Position numbers and translations under genes: made by a program. Shown in pieces: positions 30,016-40,147 of a DNA stretch of 64,000 nt (the first letter of the stretch is position 1; each line of letters starts with the position of its first letter). Source of the DNA: Chondrus crispus (lineage: Eukaryota > Rhodophyta > Florideophyceae > Gigartinales > Gigartinaceae); assembly GCF_000350225.1 (NCBI RefSeq), contig NW_005179196.1, positions 1 to 64,000 on the forward strand, given 5' to 3'. The notes below the pieces were generated by a model. That model saw only the letters and a list, made by a program, of their open reading frames with translations, ran no database searches and was not told the origin of the DNA.

Positions 30016-30146
30016 CCCCTCTCACAGCCTGCTCCGCTGCGGCAGGCTGTGAGAGGGCAAGCTGTGAGAGGGCAGGCTGTGGGAGGGCAGGCCATGGGAG
30101 GGCAGGCTGTGGGAGGGCAAGCCGTGGGAGGGTAGGCTGTGAGAGA
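30016..30146. repeat. 15-bp minisatellite with a hairpin at its head
   Basis: Seven units of the type GCAGGCTGTGAGAGG run from 30042 to 30146. The bases at 30016-30031 (CCCTCTCACAGCCTGC) are the reverse complement of the first unit, giving a 16-bp stem with a loop of about 10 bases. Confidence 0.88.
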
Positions 30147-30183
30147 GGTGCGGTTTGTTTTGTTCTGCCGCCGTGGCGCAGCT

Positions 30184-30221
30184 CCGCTGCGGCAGAACGG
30201 AACCGCTGCGGCAGAACGGAA
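30184..30221. repeat. Two 19-bp direct repeats
   Basis: CCGCTGCGGCAGAACGGAA occurs at 30184 and again at 30203. Confidence 0.85.
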
Positions 30222-30230
30222 CAAGCTGCC

Positions 30231-30284
30231 ACGCATCCTACGCATGCCACGCATGCCACGGAGGCCACGGAGGCCACGCATGCC
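30231..30284. repeat. 9-bp tandem repeat
   Basis: Six units of ACGCATGCC or ACGGAGGCC. Confidence 0.88.
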
Positions 30285-30400
30285 ACGTTTGATCTAGACC
30301 CACCTCCCGCTCATCCAGATGCGATGCACGTCCTACAACCGCGGGATCAAGCCAAAGGTTGCAACGTGTTTCTGACTGTCGTACCTCCGATGAGTGAGGC

Positions 30401-31414
30401 CCTCCTTTAAGACAGCATGGACGGGCATGTTTGGACATGTATGGACGTCAGCGTGCACCTGATTGGTCCATTAAATACTTTTCTTAACAGTATGATGGCG
30501 CACACAAAGTTAAAATAATGGAATCTGTCACTACCAACGTGCCATACGAGAGCACACCATTGGCTGTCGCCTACCGCATAAGTGCGATTGAATTCAATCT
30601 TGATCCAATTTAGCATACATTAAAATTCAATTTAATCATTTTATTGACGTCTCTGAATGCCAGTACACGGGGATCGCGATATAGTGGCCTCCCTCTGTCA
30701 GTGGGCCGAAAACGGCACTATATCGAACCAGGCACTGTAAGATAATGAGATTTGCGGCTTTTTTGCAGCCACTTCCTTGCATCACTGCTCAGAAAGACCG
30801 TTCGCAAGACGCCATCACTCATACTTTGCATCTTCACTACAGACTCAAGTCTAATCAAGCATTTATGTCATTAGTAGCTTCCGAGCCGTCGCATTGACTT
30901 CCTCCATTTTTGCAGCAATAAATGCCAGCCTACACTTTTGCAGATGTCCAATTGCATCATCGACCCTGCCTTTTTCCGCCATAGTCTCTATTCTAGTAAG
31001 CAACTGCATAATATCTTTCCGCGGCGGCAGCGGCTCTCGAGCAGTACGTCCATCCAACTGCCTCTCTGGAGACCCTTAGTTTTTGGCTCAAAATTCGCGC
31101 CACCCGCAAAAGGGTATCGGAGCTGGCACTAACAAAGATGGCACTCTATCGCGACCCCCCTGTACACTTGAAAAAAGGCGGGAGGCTGGCAATCGAAGGA
31201 GATGCGATTCGTCTCCCGACAGAACCAAACCAAGACCCAAAAAGACATCCTTTCTACCCTCTTCCCTATCGATAGCCCGGTATGATGCACCCCTTGAGCC
31301 AATTTACGGATCACGGCGCGCTGACACAATACATTAAATTATTGGACATGTAATATTTTGAAAATCGCAAACATATACATCCAAACATGGCTGTCCATGC
31401 TGTCTTAAAGGAGG
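30401..31414. mobile_element. Candidate non-autonomous TIR element, about 1 kb
   Basis: The ends are inverted repeats of about 34 bp with two mismatches (left 30401-30434, right 31381-31414), built around TCCTTTAAGACAGCATGGAC. The flanks share GGCCC, but because the repeat ends in similar bases the duplication length is ambiguous (3-5 bp). No transposase is seen. It holds a 10-bp inverted pair CGATATAGTG/CACTATATCG near 30675-30725 and a small minus-strand frame that resembles a last exon. Confidence 0.6.
30863..31075 (-). other. Small open segment resembling a 3' exon
   Basis: About 70 codons with no ATG at the start, preceded by ACTAAG that could act as a splice acceptor. The product is helical and charged (IMQLLTRIETMAEKGRVDDA, then HLQKCRLAFIAAKMEEVNAT). 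No family recognised. It may be a leftover of the parent transposon's gene. Confidence 0.3.
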
Positions 31415-31611
31415 CCCTGAGAATGTCCGGCGAGCAAGAATGGCCGCGGCAGGAAACAATGTCGTCTCTGGCCATCCCACCGAGCACAAGGAAGGCACAA
31501 GGAAGAGTGCCTGGCCTCGGTCTACTTGACGGTTTACACCGTGTAACCACAAACAAGTGCTGATCGGATAGCCACGGCGGTATCCCGTACCCCTGTCTTC
31601 TTCCTCCCTGT

Positions 31612-31641
31612 TTCCAACCATCTCTTAAGAGATGGTTGGAA
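31612..31641. repeat. Perfect 30-bp palindrome
   Basis: Centred on CATCTCTTAAGAGATG. With one unpaired T the symmetry extends further outward (CCCTGTTTCC against GGAACAGGG). Confidence 0.9.
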
Positions 31642-32352
31642 CAGGGACACTCAACACACTTACACATTAATACACATTAATGTGTGAGTGTCCGTGCACG
31701 AGCAGTTGCCCGTGTCCAAACAAGGCAAAACCTCCATTTCACACAACCTCTTCATGCTCCATCATGCTCCCCCCACCACTACCAACAAGCCACAGCCTCC
31801 CGACCACCGCCCGTCTTCGACGCTACACATGCCGTCGACCTCAACGCTAACACCGTCGTCAAGGTTTCTAATACCTGACAAAGCGAAAACCACCGCAAAT
31901 CCGCCGTGCATATCTTGAACTTCCTACTACAACGACTGATATCGCATGTGCCTGTTCTGCCTTCAGTTTTGTTTGCTGGTCTCGCTACGCGCAGTCTCTA
32001 CGTTGGACGGCACTATTCCCCGCACAGTGACGCAACTGCGCGCGACACATAGAAAAGATGTACCGGCTACTTTTTTTGCGGAGAGGGGCATCGAGGCGTC
32101 GGGTAACTAGAAACAACTTCAAATACATACAAATTTCTCCTGGCACATCATCCCTTACTACATATACCGTGGGTACAACCCCTCCTGTCCTGGCCGGGAC
32201 ATCCCCTTTTGCCCAGTGGTTATTCACACACTCACAATCACACTACTGCACGAGCTCGTAAAAGTACAGTTTTGCTTCTACCTGGATCGCAATGTGCCGA
32301 CCTGAAGTAGAACAGTACCAACGACAGGACCAACGATCTCCCGCAACGGTTG
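31642..32352. other. Interval downstream of the receptor gene
   Basis: No convincing gene. A short plus-strand frame near 31688 is Pro/Ser/Thr-rich with no domain. The A-box-like motif near 32191-32225 is related to that at 20411. Confidence 0.6.
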
Positions 32353-35300
32353 CTAGGCGGCTGTCTTGTAGAACACTCCATCTCCCTTTTGCCGAATCCT
32401 TAGTTTCCTCTCCAGTTTCCTCTCTAGATCCGCCGCCGTGAGTTTGCCCTCATTCGTATCGATGAACTGGCGCAGATCGCTCTCTTTGAGATACCCAACA
32501 TCATCGTATTGCTTTTCGCAGACAGCGCTTTGACTCGTCACGGACAGGATTCGTAACGTTCCTCCACGTCTGTCCAACGTTCCTCCACCCAACGTCGCCA
32601 TTCGCGACCCGTCCCGGAACCAAGCAATCTGCGCAATCTCCATTCGATATTCTTCACTGTTTGTGCACCTTAACATCACCCCTGTCTCAATATCCCATAT
32701 CGCGAGCTCTTCTCCAATTCCAAGGGCTACGCGTCGTCCGTCGTCAGACCATTCCAGCGGATAGCGTGGTAAACCATACTTATAATATCTCTTGAGCTGG
32801 TACCGATATGTTACATCTGTCTCCCAATTCCAGATCATAACTCCGCCTCTGCTTGGTTTCCCATTTTCATCATTTTCAACCATATTATATCCAGTTGACG
32901 CGATCCATTTGTCATCTGGAGACCACTTCACCGCATGAGGGAACAGAGCCCGCCCAACAGAGAACGGAGCCCGCTCAACAGAGAACGAAGCCCGCACACC
33001 TTCTTCACCTTCTCTCCAGGGCCGCTTGACAAAGTTGAACCAATCTATGTGAACTTCGTCTGCAAATTCGTCTGAATACCACTCAAGCAGACCTTGGTCC
33101 GCAGCCCATTTCAGGCCGACCGAATCTGGGACACGTTCGGGGGCATCGCCCATCGTCTCTCCTGTCTTGGCGCCCCGCAGCACGACCCTGCCATCTGTAT
33201 GCCCACATGCCACCCTGATCGCCTCTCCCGTTCTGGCGCTTAACAGCACGACCCTGCCCTCGTTACCCATACCGCCAAGCGCGATCTTCGTGTCGTTTCC
33301 AGCCCACGCCATGCACCCGATGTCCATGTAGGCGTCTGTGATTCTCTCCCATAACTTGTTCCCAGTCTTCCCGTCCCACAACCCCATCCCCCTTCCAAAC
33401 GACACGAACACCCTCGTCCCATCATTGGACCAACATGCTTGTGCGTAACCACCCTTGGCCCAGTCTTCCCACAACTTGTCGCCCGTCTTGCTGTCCCACA
33501 TCGCAAACGTTCCATCTTCTGCTGCCGTAAACACCCGCTTGCTATCTCTAGACATCTCCAGACAATACACATGGCTTACGTGTGTCTCAGCATCCCCCCA
33601 CATCTTCTTCCCCGTCTTCACATCGTACATCACTACGTCTCCGTCTCCAACCACAGTAGCACATATGTCATCGCTTGACCACGCAACAGCCGTGAATTCT
33701 TGCCCTTCCTTGTTGACCTTGTCGACTTCCTCTTCCTCCTCCTGCACCCTCTCCAGATTATCCCACCTCCAAATGACAATATTGAAATTCTCATCCGCAG
33801 AAAACATCCGCTTTCCATCTTCTAGCCAGCCCAAGACCACAACATGCGACCCGTGTGTCGCCATGTGCCGCCGTACTTCTGCCCCGGTCTCTGTGTCCCT
33901 CACAGAAACCCCGTGGCTACTGGAAGCAGCCAACCATCTCCCATCCCCGGACAGAGATATTGCCGTTGCCAAAAAATCATCGAGAAGAGAAGATATTCTC
34001 TTCCCCGAGCGTCCGTCCCGTACCGACACCACACCCTGCTTGCCACCACCCTTCTTGCCACGGTGCTCGCCACAGTACAACAGCGTCCCGTCCTCCGACC
34101 ATGAAAGACAGCGAACGTATTCCAAAGGCGCGCTTTCCGCGATACTCCTACCAGTCTCCCCGTCAAAGATCCACAATCTTGCTTCAGATAGTCCCATCTG
34201 GAACACGCACGCGACCCGCTTTCCATTGTTCGACCACGAAATCGACCCGTTGGTCCAATCGGCTAGTCGAATACTCGGCACGCCAATCACCCGAACCATC
34301 TCCCCTGTCTCTGCACACAGTATCAAAATTGACCCGTTTGAGCCGCATTTTCCTGTGCACGCCAACCGTTTCCCGCCCGGAGAAAGCGATACTTGCTGAA
34401 CAACATGGCCCCCCATATTCGCTGCCTCCTTGATCTTCACACCTCTCTCAACATCCCACAACACAACCACACCATCTTCTCTCCCAAACGCTACTCGCTT
34501 TCCATCCCCCGTCAAGTCAAAAGGGCGACTGTAAAACCTCTCCAGGTGCCCTACATCCAGTTCCTGTCCGACTCGCTCTGCTGTAGCTCCTGTATGCATA
34601 TCCCACACCTGCACGCTTGTTCTATCTGCCTGTACTACCGCTACGTACTTTCCGTTCTCCGACCAAAACCTTCTCACACCCCATGCCACTTCAAACAACA
34701 CGTTTTCTTCCATTTCCCCGTCCCGGAATGTCCGACGAAACAGATGCTCCTTACCCCCCCAAGCGATCACTTCGTTCTTATCTGCAAACAGATGCTTCAT
34801 CATTCCCCCCCAAGCGATCACTTCGTTCTTAGCTGCGCATCCCGACATTCCCACCACCCTCCCCTGGTCCGGAAATATGTGTTGCACCGCGCCTGATACG
34901 TTCAAGCCAGGTGTAAGCGACTTCAACCACGGCTTCTCCGCAACTTCCTCTATCCTGCGTAAGAACTCTCCAATTACTTCCGACTCGTTCCTGAATCTCA
35001 ACAGACCATCGTACAGCTGAAACAATACCTCTCTCGAACTTCGACGAACAAAGGACGCACTCAGCCTCGCCTGTCTAGCAATCTTCTGCAACGACCACAG
35101 CCTGCCTCCCGCTTCGCACCGTTCTCCGTCTTCCCCGGCTACGTCCGTCAAAATCTTGAAATCCTCTTGAAGATTTAGCCCCTCTGCCCGAGTTAACTTC
35201 TCTGCCACCCACCTGGCATCACTCAAAACATCCCACAAATCCTCGCCCAGCTGCGCCCCCTTGAGATGGCGGCACAAATTGTGTCGGAAATACTCGTCCT

Positions 35301-37359
35301 CCACCATATCCTTCTTCCACCCTCTCCCGCAAACCCACGGCGGCGCTTCTTGCCTGTTCTCACTCTCGTTCCATTGCCATTCTTGCACAAGCTTTTCATG
35401 CCACCTCTTCTCTCCCCCATTCCCACATCTCTGTTGCACGTAATCGAGCTGCAAATCGTGCAACCTGACTCCGGCGATCTTGCGACCACTTGACACTCCA
35501 TCCTTTCGTTCCACTAGACTGGCCTCCACGAATTCGTGCAGCACTTTCAATGCCTGAGCTTTTCCTTTCCGTCTCCATAACAAACAGAGCACACTCAACG
35601 GCAACCATCCCTGGCGCCGAATGACCACCAGCGACTCGTACATCTCGGCGTAGGACATCAACTGCCCATCTCCTCTGGTCTTCTTTCGATCCATCATGCA
35701 CAGCGAAACTTCAAACGCCATTGACAGGTTCTCGTATAGGTACGTCCCATCCGCTCTTTCGTCCAATAATATTGACGATGTAGCTTCCAGACACTCCAAG
35801 TACTCATCAAGCACATTTTTCAGACAAAGTTCTTTCGCAATCTCACGATGTCTCGCAATCGCTCTGCCAACCACGGACAGCGCAAGCGGAAGCCCACCGC
35901 AAAATCTCAGTATCCTATCCGTTTGATCCCCCAGGCCCTCAACCTCTTCACGTTGTATGTCAGCAGACTTCAGCAAGATTTCCAGAGAAGAAGCATCTTC
36001 TTTTGTCGAAAATTGGATTTCTTCGCTTCCCTCCACCACGCCCCACTCTCGCGCTGTGAACGCTGTACGGCTGCTGTTCTCCACATCCGCAATTTCTCTC
36101 AGCCTTGACATGACTTTACTCCCGGCTATGCCTTCTCTCCCGACCATGCCTTCTCTCCAGACATCGTCGATAAGTAACAAAATCGTCTTCCCTTTGAACC
36201 ACTCTGTGACCCTCGAAACCGCAGATTCTAGCACGCTTTCTTCACGCACCTCCTTCGCTTGCGTTTCCCCTCCGCTTTCTCTCGTGATGCGGGCCAGCTG
36301 TTCCATTACTCCTCGTTCTGTCGCGTCTTGACCGAGCACCAGCCAGTATATACCGTCGCAAAACCGGCTGCGAACCTCTTCATCCGAGGCCAGACCGCGT
36401 AGGGCGCAAGACTTTCCGATGCCTCCCATCCCCTTCGTCCCCACAACCCCTCCACGGCGCGCTCCAACAGCACCAACATTTTGACGGTCTCCCGGACGCA
36501 AAACACTCCGCCTCAATCGTTCTTCCGGAGCCGTCATACGTTCCGTACTGTTGCCAGCATCTTCACTGCGTCCAAACTTCAGTATGACATGGTCCGGGTT
36601 CTTTGGCACTTGAAACGAAGCCTTGAAGCCATCCACCTTCGGGTCCTCCGCGGATGTAGTACGCATTTGATGACGAGCATCGCCAATGGCGTCGCTCCTC
36701 TTCGCCTCTTCCTCGAATGGGCCATGAACGCCTTCTGTCACTACATCGCTCGAGTGCTCCTCACATTTCTTTTTCACAGCCAGAAATACTCGCTCCACAA
36801 GTTGTTTTCTTGCAAGATGGCTGAATTCGTCTTCCAACCGGTTCGTTGCCTTTTCGTCATTTTCTATCCCGGTGATATCTGCCAGCTCTTGTAGCTCCCT
36901 CTTCACCATTTCCGTGCTCGCCTCGCACTGTCGTTCCTCGCTAAAAAACTTCTCAACTTCAAAAATATTGTTTCCTTCATTATCCTGATGCTCACTGGGC
37001 TCCAACTTTCTACATTCCCGAATACTTAGTCTGTAAAACACCGGAATCAGTGTTGGTGGCTGCCTCCCACTCCTTATTGCTTCTTCCCTTCTACCTAGGA
37101 AGCAACGCAGTTCCCTCATCGTCCATTTTCGAGCGGCAAACTCGGGAGAAAGAATGAAAACACCGACCTTCGCAGATTTCATGGCCTTCGTCATTTCGTC
37201 CGGTCCGCAGTCACCGGGCTGCATTGATTTCTTGTCGAGGAAGAACTTTTTACCATCAGCTTCCAATTTCTCGAAAAGAGGACGTGCGATGTTTAGCTTA
37301 TCCGGGCCAGCATGGCTTATGAACACATCGATAGAGTCTTGCTGGTAGCTTTCCTGCAT
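32353..37359 (-). CDS. TIR-NB-ARC-WD40 receptor-like protein (STAND NTPase)
   Basis: 1,668 codons without introns, start ATG 37357-37359 (MQESYQQDSIDVFISHAG), chosen over an upstream extension because TIR begins at once and the paralogue at 1-1119 starts at the same place. Residues about 8-130 are TIR (KWTMREL with the presumed catalytic Glu). NB-ARC follows at about 300-560: P-loop GTKGMGGIGKS near 305, Walker B ILLLIDDVW near 390, GLPL motif CGGLPLALSVVGRA near 486. A winged-helix and helical region leads to about nine WD40-type repeats from about residue 830 to 1620 (VVLWDVERG, VQVWDMHTG, VSVRDTETG, VVMYDVKTGKKMW, FAMWDSKTGDKLW, LAIWDIETG). Such proteins sense a ligand through the repeats, exchange ADP for ATP, oligomerise and trigger TIR NADase activity. 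Land-plant TIR receptors usually carry LRRs, so WD40 is notable. CopiaA sits about 370 bp upstream of the start. Confidence 0.92.
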   Translation of the reverse strand: MQESYQQDSIDVFISHAGPDKLNIARPLFEKLEADGKKFFLDKKSMQPGDCGPDEMTKAMKSAKVGVFILSPEFAARKWTMRELRCFLGRREEAIRSGRQPPTLIPVFYRLSIRECRKLEPSEHQDNEGNNIFEVEKFFSEERQCEASTEMVKRELQELADITGIENDEKATNRLEDEFSHLARKQLVERVFLAVKKKCEEHSSDVVTEGVHGPFEEEAKRSDAIGDARHQMRTTSAEDPKVDGFKASFQVPKNPDHVILKFGRSEDAGNSTERMTAPEERLRRSVLRPGDRQNVGAVGARRGGVVGTKGMGGIGKSCALRGLASDEEVRSRFCDGIYWLVLGQDATERGVMEQLARITRESGGETQAKEVREESVLESAVSRVTEWFKGKTILLLIDDVWREGMVGREGIAGSKVMSRLREIADVENSSRTAFTAREWGVVEGSEEIQFSTKEDASSLEILLKSADIQREEVEGLGDQTDRILRFCGGLPLALSVVGRAIARHREIAKELCLKNVLDEYLECLEATSSILLDERADGTYLYENLSMAFEVSLCMMDRKKTRGDGQLMSYAEMYESLVVIRRQGWLPLSVLCLLWRRKGKAQALKVLHEFVEASLVERKDGVSSGRKIAGVRLHDLQLDYVQQRCGNGGEKRWHEKLVQEWQWNESENRQEAPPWVCGRGWKKDMVEDEYFRHNLCRHLKGAQLGEDLWDVLSDARWVAEKLTRAEGLNLQEDFKILTDVAGEDGERCEAGGRLWSLQKIARQARLSASFVRRSSREVLFQLYDGLLRFRNESEVIGEFLRRIEEVAEKPWLKSLTPGLNVSGAVQHIFPDQGRVVGMSGCAAKNEVIAWGGMMKHLFADKNEVIAWGGKEHLFRRTFRDGEMEENVLFEVAWGVRRFWSENGKYVAVVQADRTSVQVWDMHTGATAERVGQELDVGHLERFYSRPFDLTGDGKRVAFGREDGVVVLWDVERGVKIKEAANMGGHVVQQVSLSPGGKRLACTGKCGSNGSILILCAETGEMVRVIGVPSIRLADWTNGSISWSNNGKRVACVFQMGLSEARLWIFDGETGRSIAESAPLEYVRCLSWSEDGTLLYCGEHRGKKGGGKQGVVSVRDGRSGKRISSLLDDFLATAISLSGDGRWLAASSSHGVSVRDTETGAEVRRHMATHGSHVVVLGWLEDGKRMFSADENFNIVIWRWDNLERVQEEEEEVDKVNKEGQEFTAVAWSSDDICATVVGDGDVVMYDVKTGKKMWGDAETHVSHVYCLEMSRDSKRVFTAAEDGTFAMWDSKTGDKLWEDWAKGGYAQACWSNDGTRVFVSFGRGMGLWDGKTGNKLWERITDAYMDIGCMAWAGNDTKIALGGMGNEGRVVLLSARTGEAIRVACGHTDGRVVLRGAKTGETMGDAPERVPDSVGLKWAADQGLLEWYSDEFADEVHIDWFNFVKRPWREGEEGVRASFSVERAPFSVGRALFPHAVKWSPDDKWIASTGYNMVENDENGKPSRGGVMIWNWETDVTYRYQLKRYYKYGLPRYPLEWSDDGRRVALGIGEELAIWDIETGVMLRCTNSEEYRMEIAQIAWFRDGSRMATLGGGTLDRRGGTLRILSVTSQSAVCEKQYDDVGYLKESDLRQFIDTNEGKLTAADLERKLERKLRIRQKGDGVFYKTAA

Positions 37360-37615
37360 TTTTAAGTAAATAGCCAGACGCCTAGGACAAGACAGAAAGA
37401 AAAGAAAAGTTGATGAGGTGCGGAGTGTGTTTGCGTGAAAACGGCGCCGGTCGGTCGAAAAACAGGGATGCGAAGGTTGATGGCCACGTTCAGCGCGTGG
37501 CACTCTTGTCTTTGTCAACGGTCAACGTGTCTACGGCGTTGTCAACGAAAGCGGAATGAGTGGGGACGTTTGTGTGGATGAGTAGGATGAGACGAAGTAC
37601 TTGCGCTTGCTGTTT

Positions 37616-37730
37616 CGTGAATGAACGCTCGTAGAACTCGAGCGTGGAAGGAAGCACCCAGGGTATATTACAGCCTCGTAAATGAACGCTCGTAGAACTC
37701 CAGAGTGGAAGGAAGCAACCAGGGTGTAAG
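37616..37730. repeat. Two 61-bp tandem units upstream of the receptor gene
   Basis: CGTGAATGAACGCTCGTAGA at 37616 recurs as CGTAAATGAACGCTCGTAGA at 37677; both units end in AAGGAAGCA(C/A)CCAGGGT. CopiaA inserted at the end of the second unit. Confidence 0.82.
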
Positions 37731-37845
37731 TGTTGACCCGCACCTTACAGTGTGCGGGTAGTCGTGCACAAATCCTATTAGTGTAATGCTGTAAGTTTAC
37801 ATCTCAGCGCCGTCGCTGTTGCTCGCGCTCGTCGTTGGGAGACTA

Positions 37846-40147
37846 CACCCAAACATCGCAATTAGTCTGGGCTAGACTATAAAAAGTCAAGGATATATTT
37901 TCACCCTCACACGTAATAATGCGGACTGCACTAATATGTGTACCCGCACTATATGCATCACAACCTAAGATAGAGTAGACCAGACTAATTTTCAATGAAC
38001 ATATTAGTGAAGACTGCACTATTTTGATAAACACGCTATTGTCCAATCATAACCAGTCCATGTTAGCATATCGACACATTTTACTCATCATCAACATCAA
38101 CAACGAGAGCGCCATCGAAGTGATTTCTATACTTCTGCACTATCTCTTGCAATTTTGGAAACAGCTGGGACTCTTCCCATTGTCCGTTGATATTACAAGC
38201 AAGACCGGTGCGGATCATAGCCTTTCGGGCGTACCTCACTCCATCTGCATCCCGCATCGCATTTACGTCCCTCACAACGGCTGCGGCCAAAGTCAAATAG
38301 TAATGTTTTCCCGGGTTAGGAATTTTCCCAGAAGCCGCCGCGAACCCATTCCGCATAATTACGTCCATCTTATATCTATCCCATCGTCCAAGCCATGCGT
38401 CCTTTAATTTTTGGATGACAAAGGAATCCGCCGGCTGAATCAAATCTGTGGCGTTAGGCGGAAAAAAGCGTAGTTCCGTGTTACACGCTTGCAACGCCTG
38501 CTCCAAGTTCTCCGACATCCCATGCCCCCCACAATTGTCAACAAACAAATACGTTTCTGCCCATGCGGCAAACATTTGAAAACCTTGCTCTCTGAAAAAC
38601 CGTCTTGTCCATCCACCCTTTCGGGCCTGAACGATACGATACCCCTTGCACATTGTCTGGGACCCCCTGTATCGGATAACTTCTATTGGTATTCTGAAAA
38701 TCCATAAGTGGCGCTTCAATAACAGCATCCCTTCCACCAGAGATCCTAACCATCATCGTCATTTTCTCAGACCCCGAAACCACGTCCGAATACTTCACTT
38801 CAGCTTCGCCACATTTTCCCAATGTCCTGTGATTATCCAAATTAATCAGAAAGTGCGTTTCGTCCGCATTACACACGTCATTTTCGTCCATTGCTCCAGA
38901 ATGAAATGCACGAGCAACCATCCCAAGGTGGTACGCCACCTCCCTCTCAATATGGGATTGTTTGGCCGGCGATACCATGAGCTTCCCAGTTTGGGCCCTA
39001 CTGACGATTTGGAAACGGTTCATAAATGCCTGTATCCAGCGGGGCAATATTAATTCAATAATTAATTTGTTCGATTTTAAATCTTTCAGATTGGCATGAT
39101 ACACCGCATCACGAGATTCACGGACCAGGTAAATTGCCAAATGACGGAGAAGTTTTGCGTTGAACTTCAGGCCAGACTTCCTCAGACGCTCAAACTCCTC
39201 GACTAAGTCTGCATGCATTCCAATTACCCAACCCGCCCGTTTCCTTCCTCGACCGGCACAGGCCTTGATGTAGACACGTTTCATGCCAGCGCGCGTGACG
39301 CGCGTAATCGAAAAGGGTATTCCGCGGGTGTTTGTCCCTCTTTGGTACTTCATCAGGGCTTCCCGGGTTTTCCACAGCCTACTCGCTTTTCCATTGTTCG
39401 CTTTCTCTGATCCCCGAAAAAGTGCTGGGAAATTGCGAACAGCTCGGGATGCCATGTGTTTGTCACCGTCTGTACGAGACGCTTCCACCATCCACGTGAC
39501 GATCTTGACACGCTGTGCATGAGTAAGCACATTCTGAAGTGCCCGCTTCCGCGGTTTTTTGAGCTGAGGGGGTAGGGAAAGTGAATCTGATGGAGTGTCC
39601 AAGGGAGGTGTGGGGGAAGGATGCACTGTTGTACTGCTGTGGTGCGGTTCTGTCGGGGAGGGGGGCAGATGGGAGGTGTTCGATGAGGCAGTTGCCACTG
39701 CTCGCTGCAGGGAGCGCACGATGGGGGAGGGCGAATACATTTCGGTGCGCCTCACTGAGAGATTTGGTGAATGCATGGGGAGGAATTCCATATCTTGGTG
39801 TTAAAGCTCCTTTTATAGAGGTTTCTGGCAGCCGAACTGGACGGGAAACACGTACTAGGTGGCTTTAGAGGCGGGTTGATGGTGTTACAATTTCCCGCGC
39901 ATTGCGCTTCCCGCCTAATAATTGCAGTAGTTACCGTCGGGCGCGCATTCCGGTGCGCGAGAGTCTGTTTGCTCTATGCCTTTTCTGTCTTTTTGGCGCA
40001 TCCAGACTAATATGTGTGTAATATCAAATAGTATAGTCTACAGTAATTTTGTTTACGAGCAAGGAGAGCTCGCAGAAGTTAGTATGGTCTACGCTAATAT
40101 GTGTATCCACACTAATTTTCCACCCAGACTAATTGCGATGTTTGGTG
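37846..40147 (-). mobile_element. pogo-like DNA transposon (Pogo2)
   Basis: A 2,302-bp element with inverted ends CACCCAAACATCGCAATTAG (left) and CACC-AAACATCGCAATTAG (right, reversed), flanked by TA at 37844-37845 and 40148-40149. The intact LTR at 55818-56129 shows a single TA at the insertion point, proving the TA duplication. It encodes one DDE transposase on the minus strand. Confidence 0.93.
38081..39791 (-). pseudogene. Pogo2 transposase, one frameshift
   Basis: ATG at 39789-39791 (MEFLPMHSPNLS). A Ser/Pro-rich N-terminus precedes a helix-turn-helix-like region (LQNVLTHAQRVKIVTWMVEA; HMASRAVRNFPALF). The catalytic core has first Asp in NADETHFLINLD, second in LFVDNCGGHG, third in LIQPADSFVIQKLK. 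The reading up to SYRSGPKGWMDKTVF is in one frame and from FREQGFQMFAAW in the next, so a single slip in the A/T run near 38594-38598 explains the break. The product would end VVDVDDE. It differs from the Pogo1 transposase and belongs to another pogo-like subfamily. Apart from the slip the gene seems well preserved. Confidence 0.85.

Noticed and set aside
29889-30410. Plus-strand frame encoding Cys/Gly/Arg and Thr-His-Ala repeats
   Set aside because: It simply translates the minisatellites; no start context or domain.
31688-31918. Small Pro/Ser/Thr-rich protein
   Set aside because: GTG start, no domain, no conserved neighbour; too weak to call.
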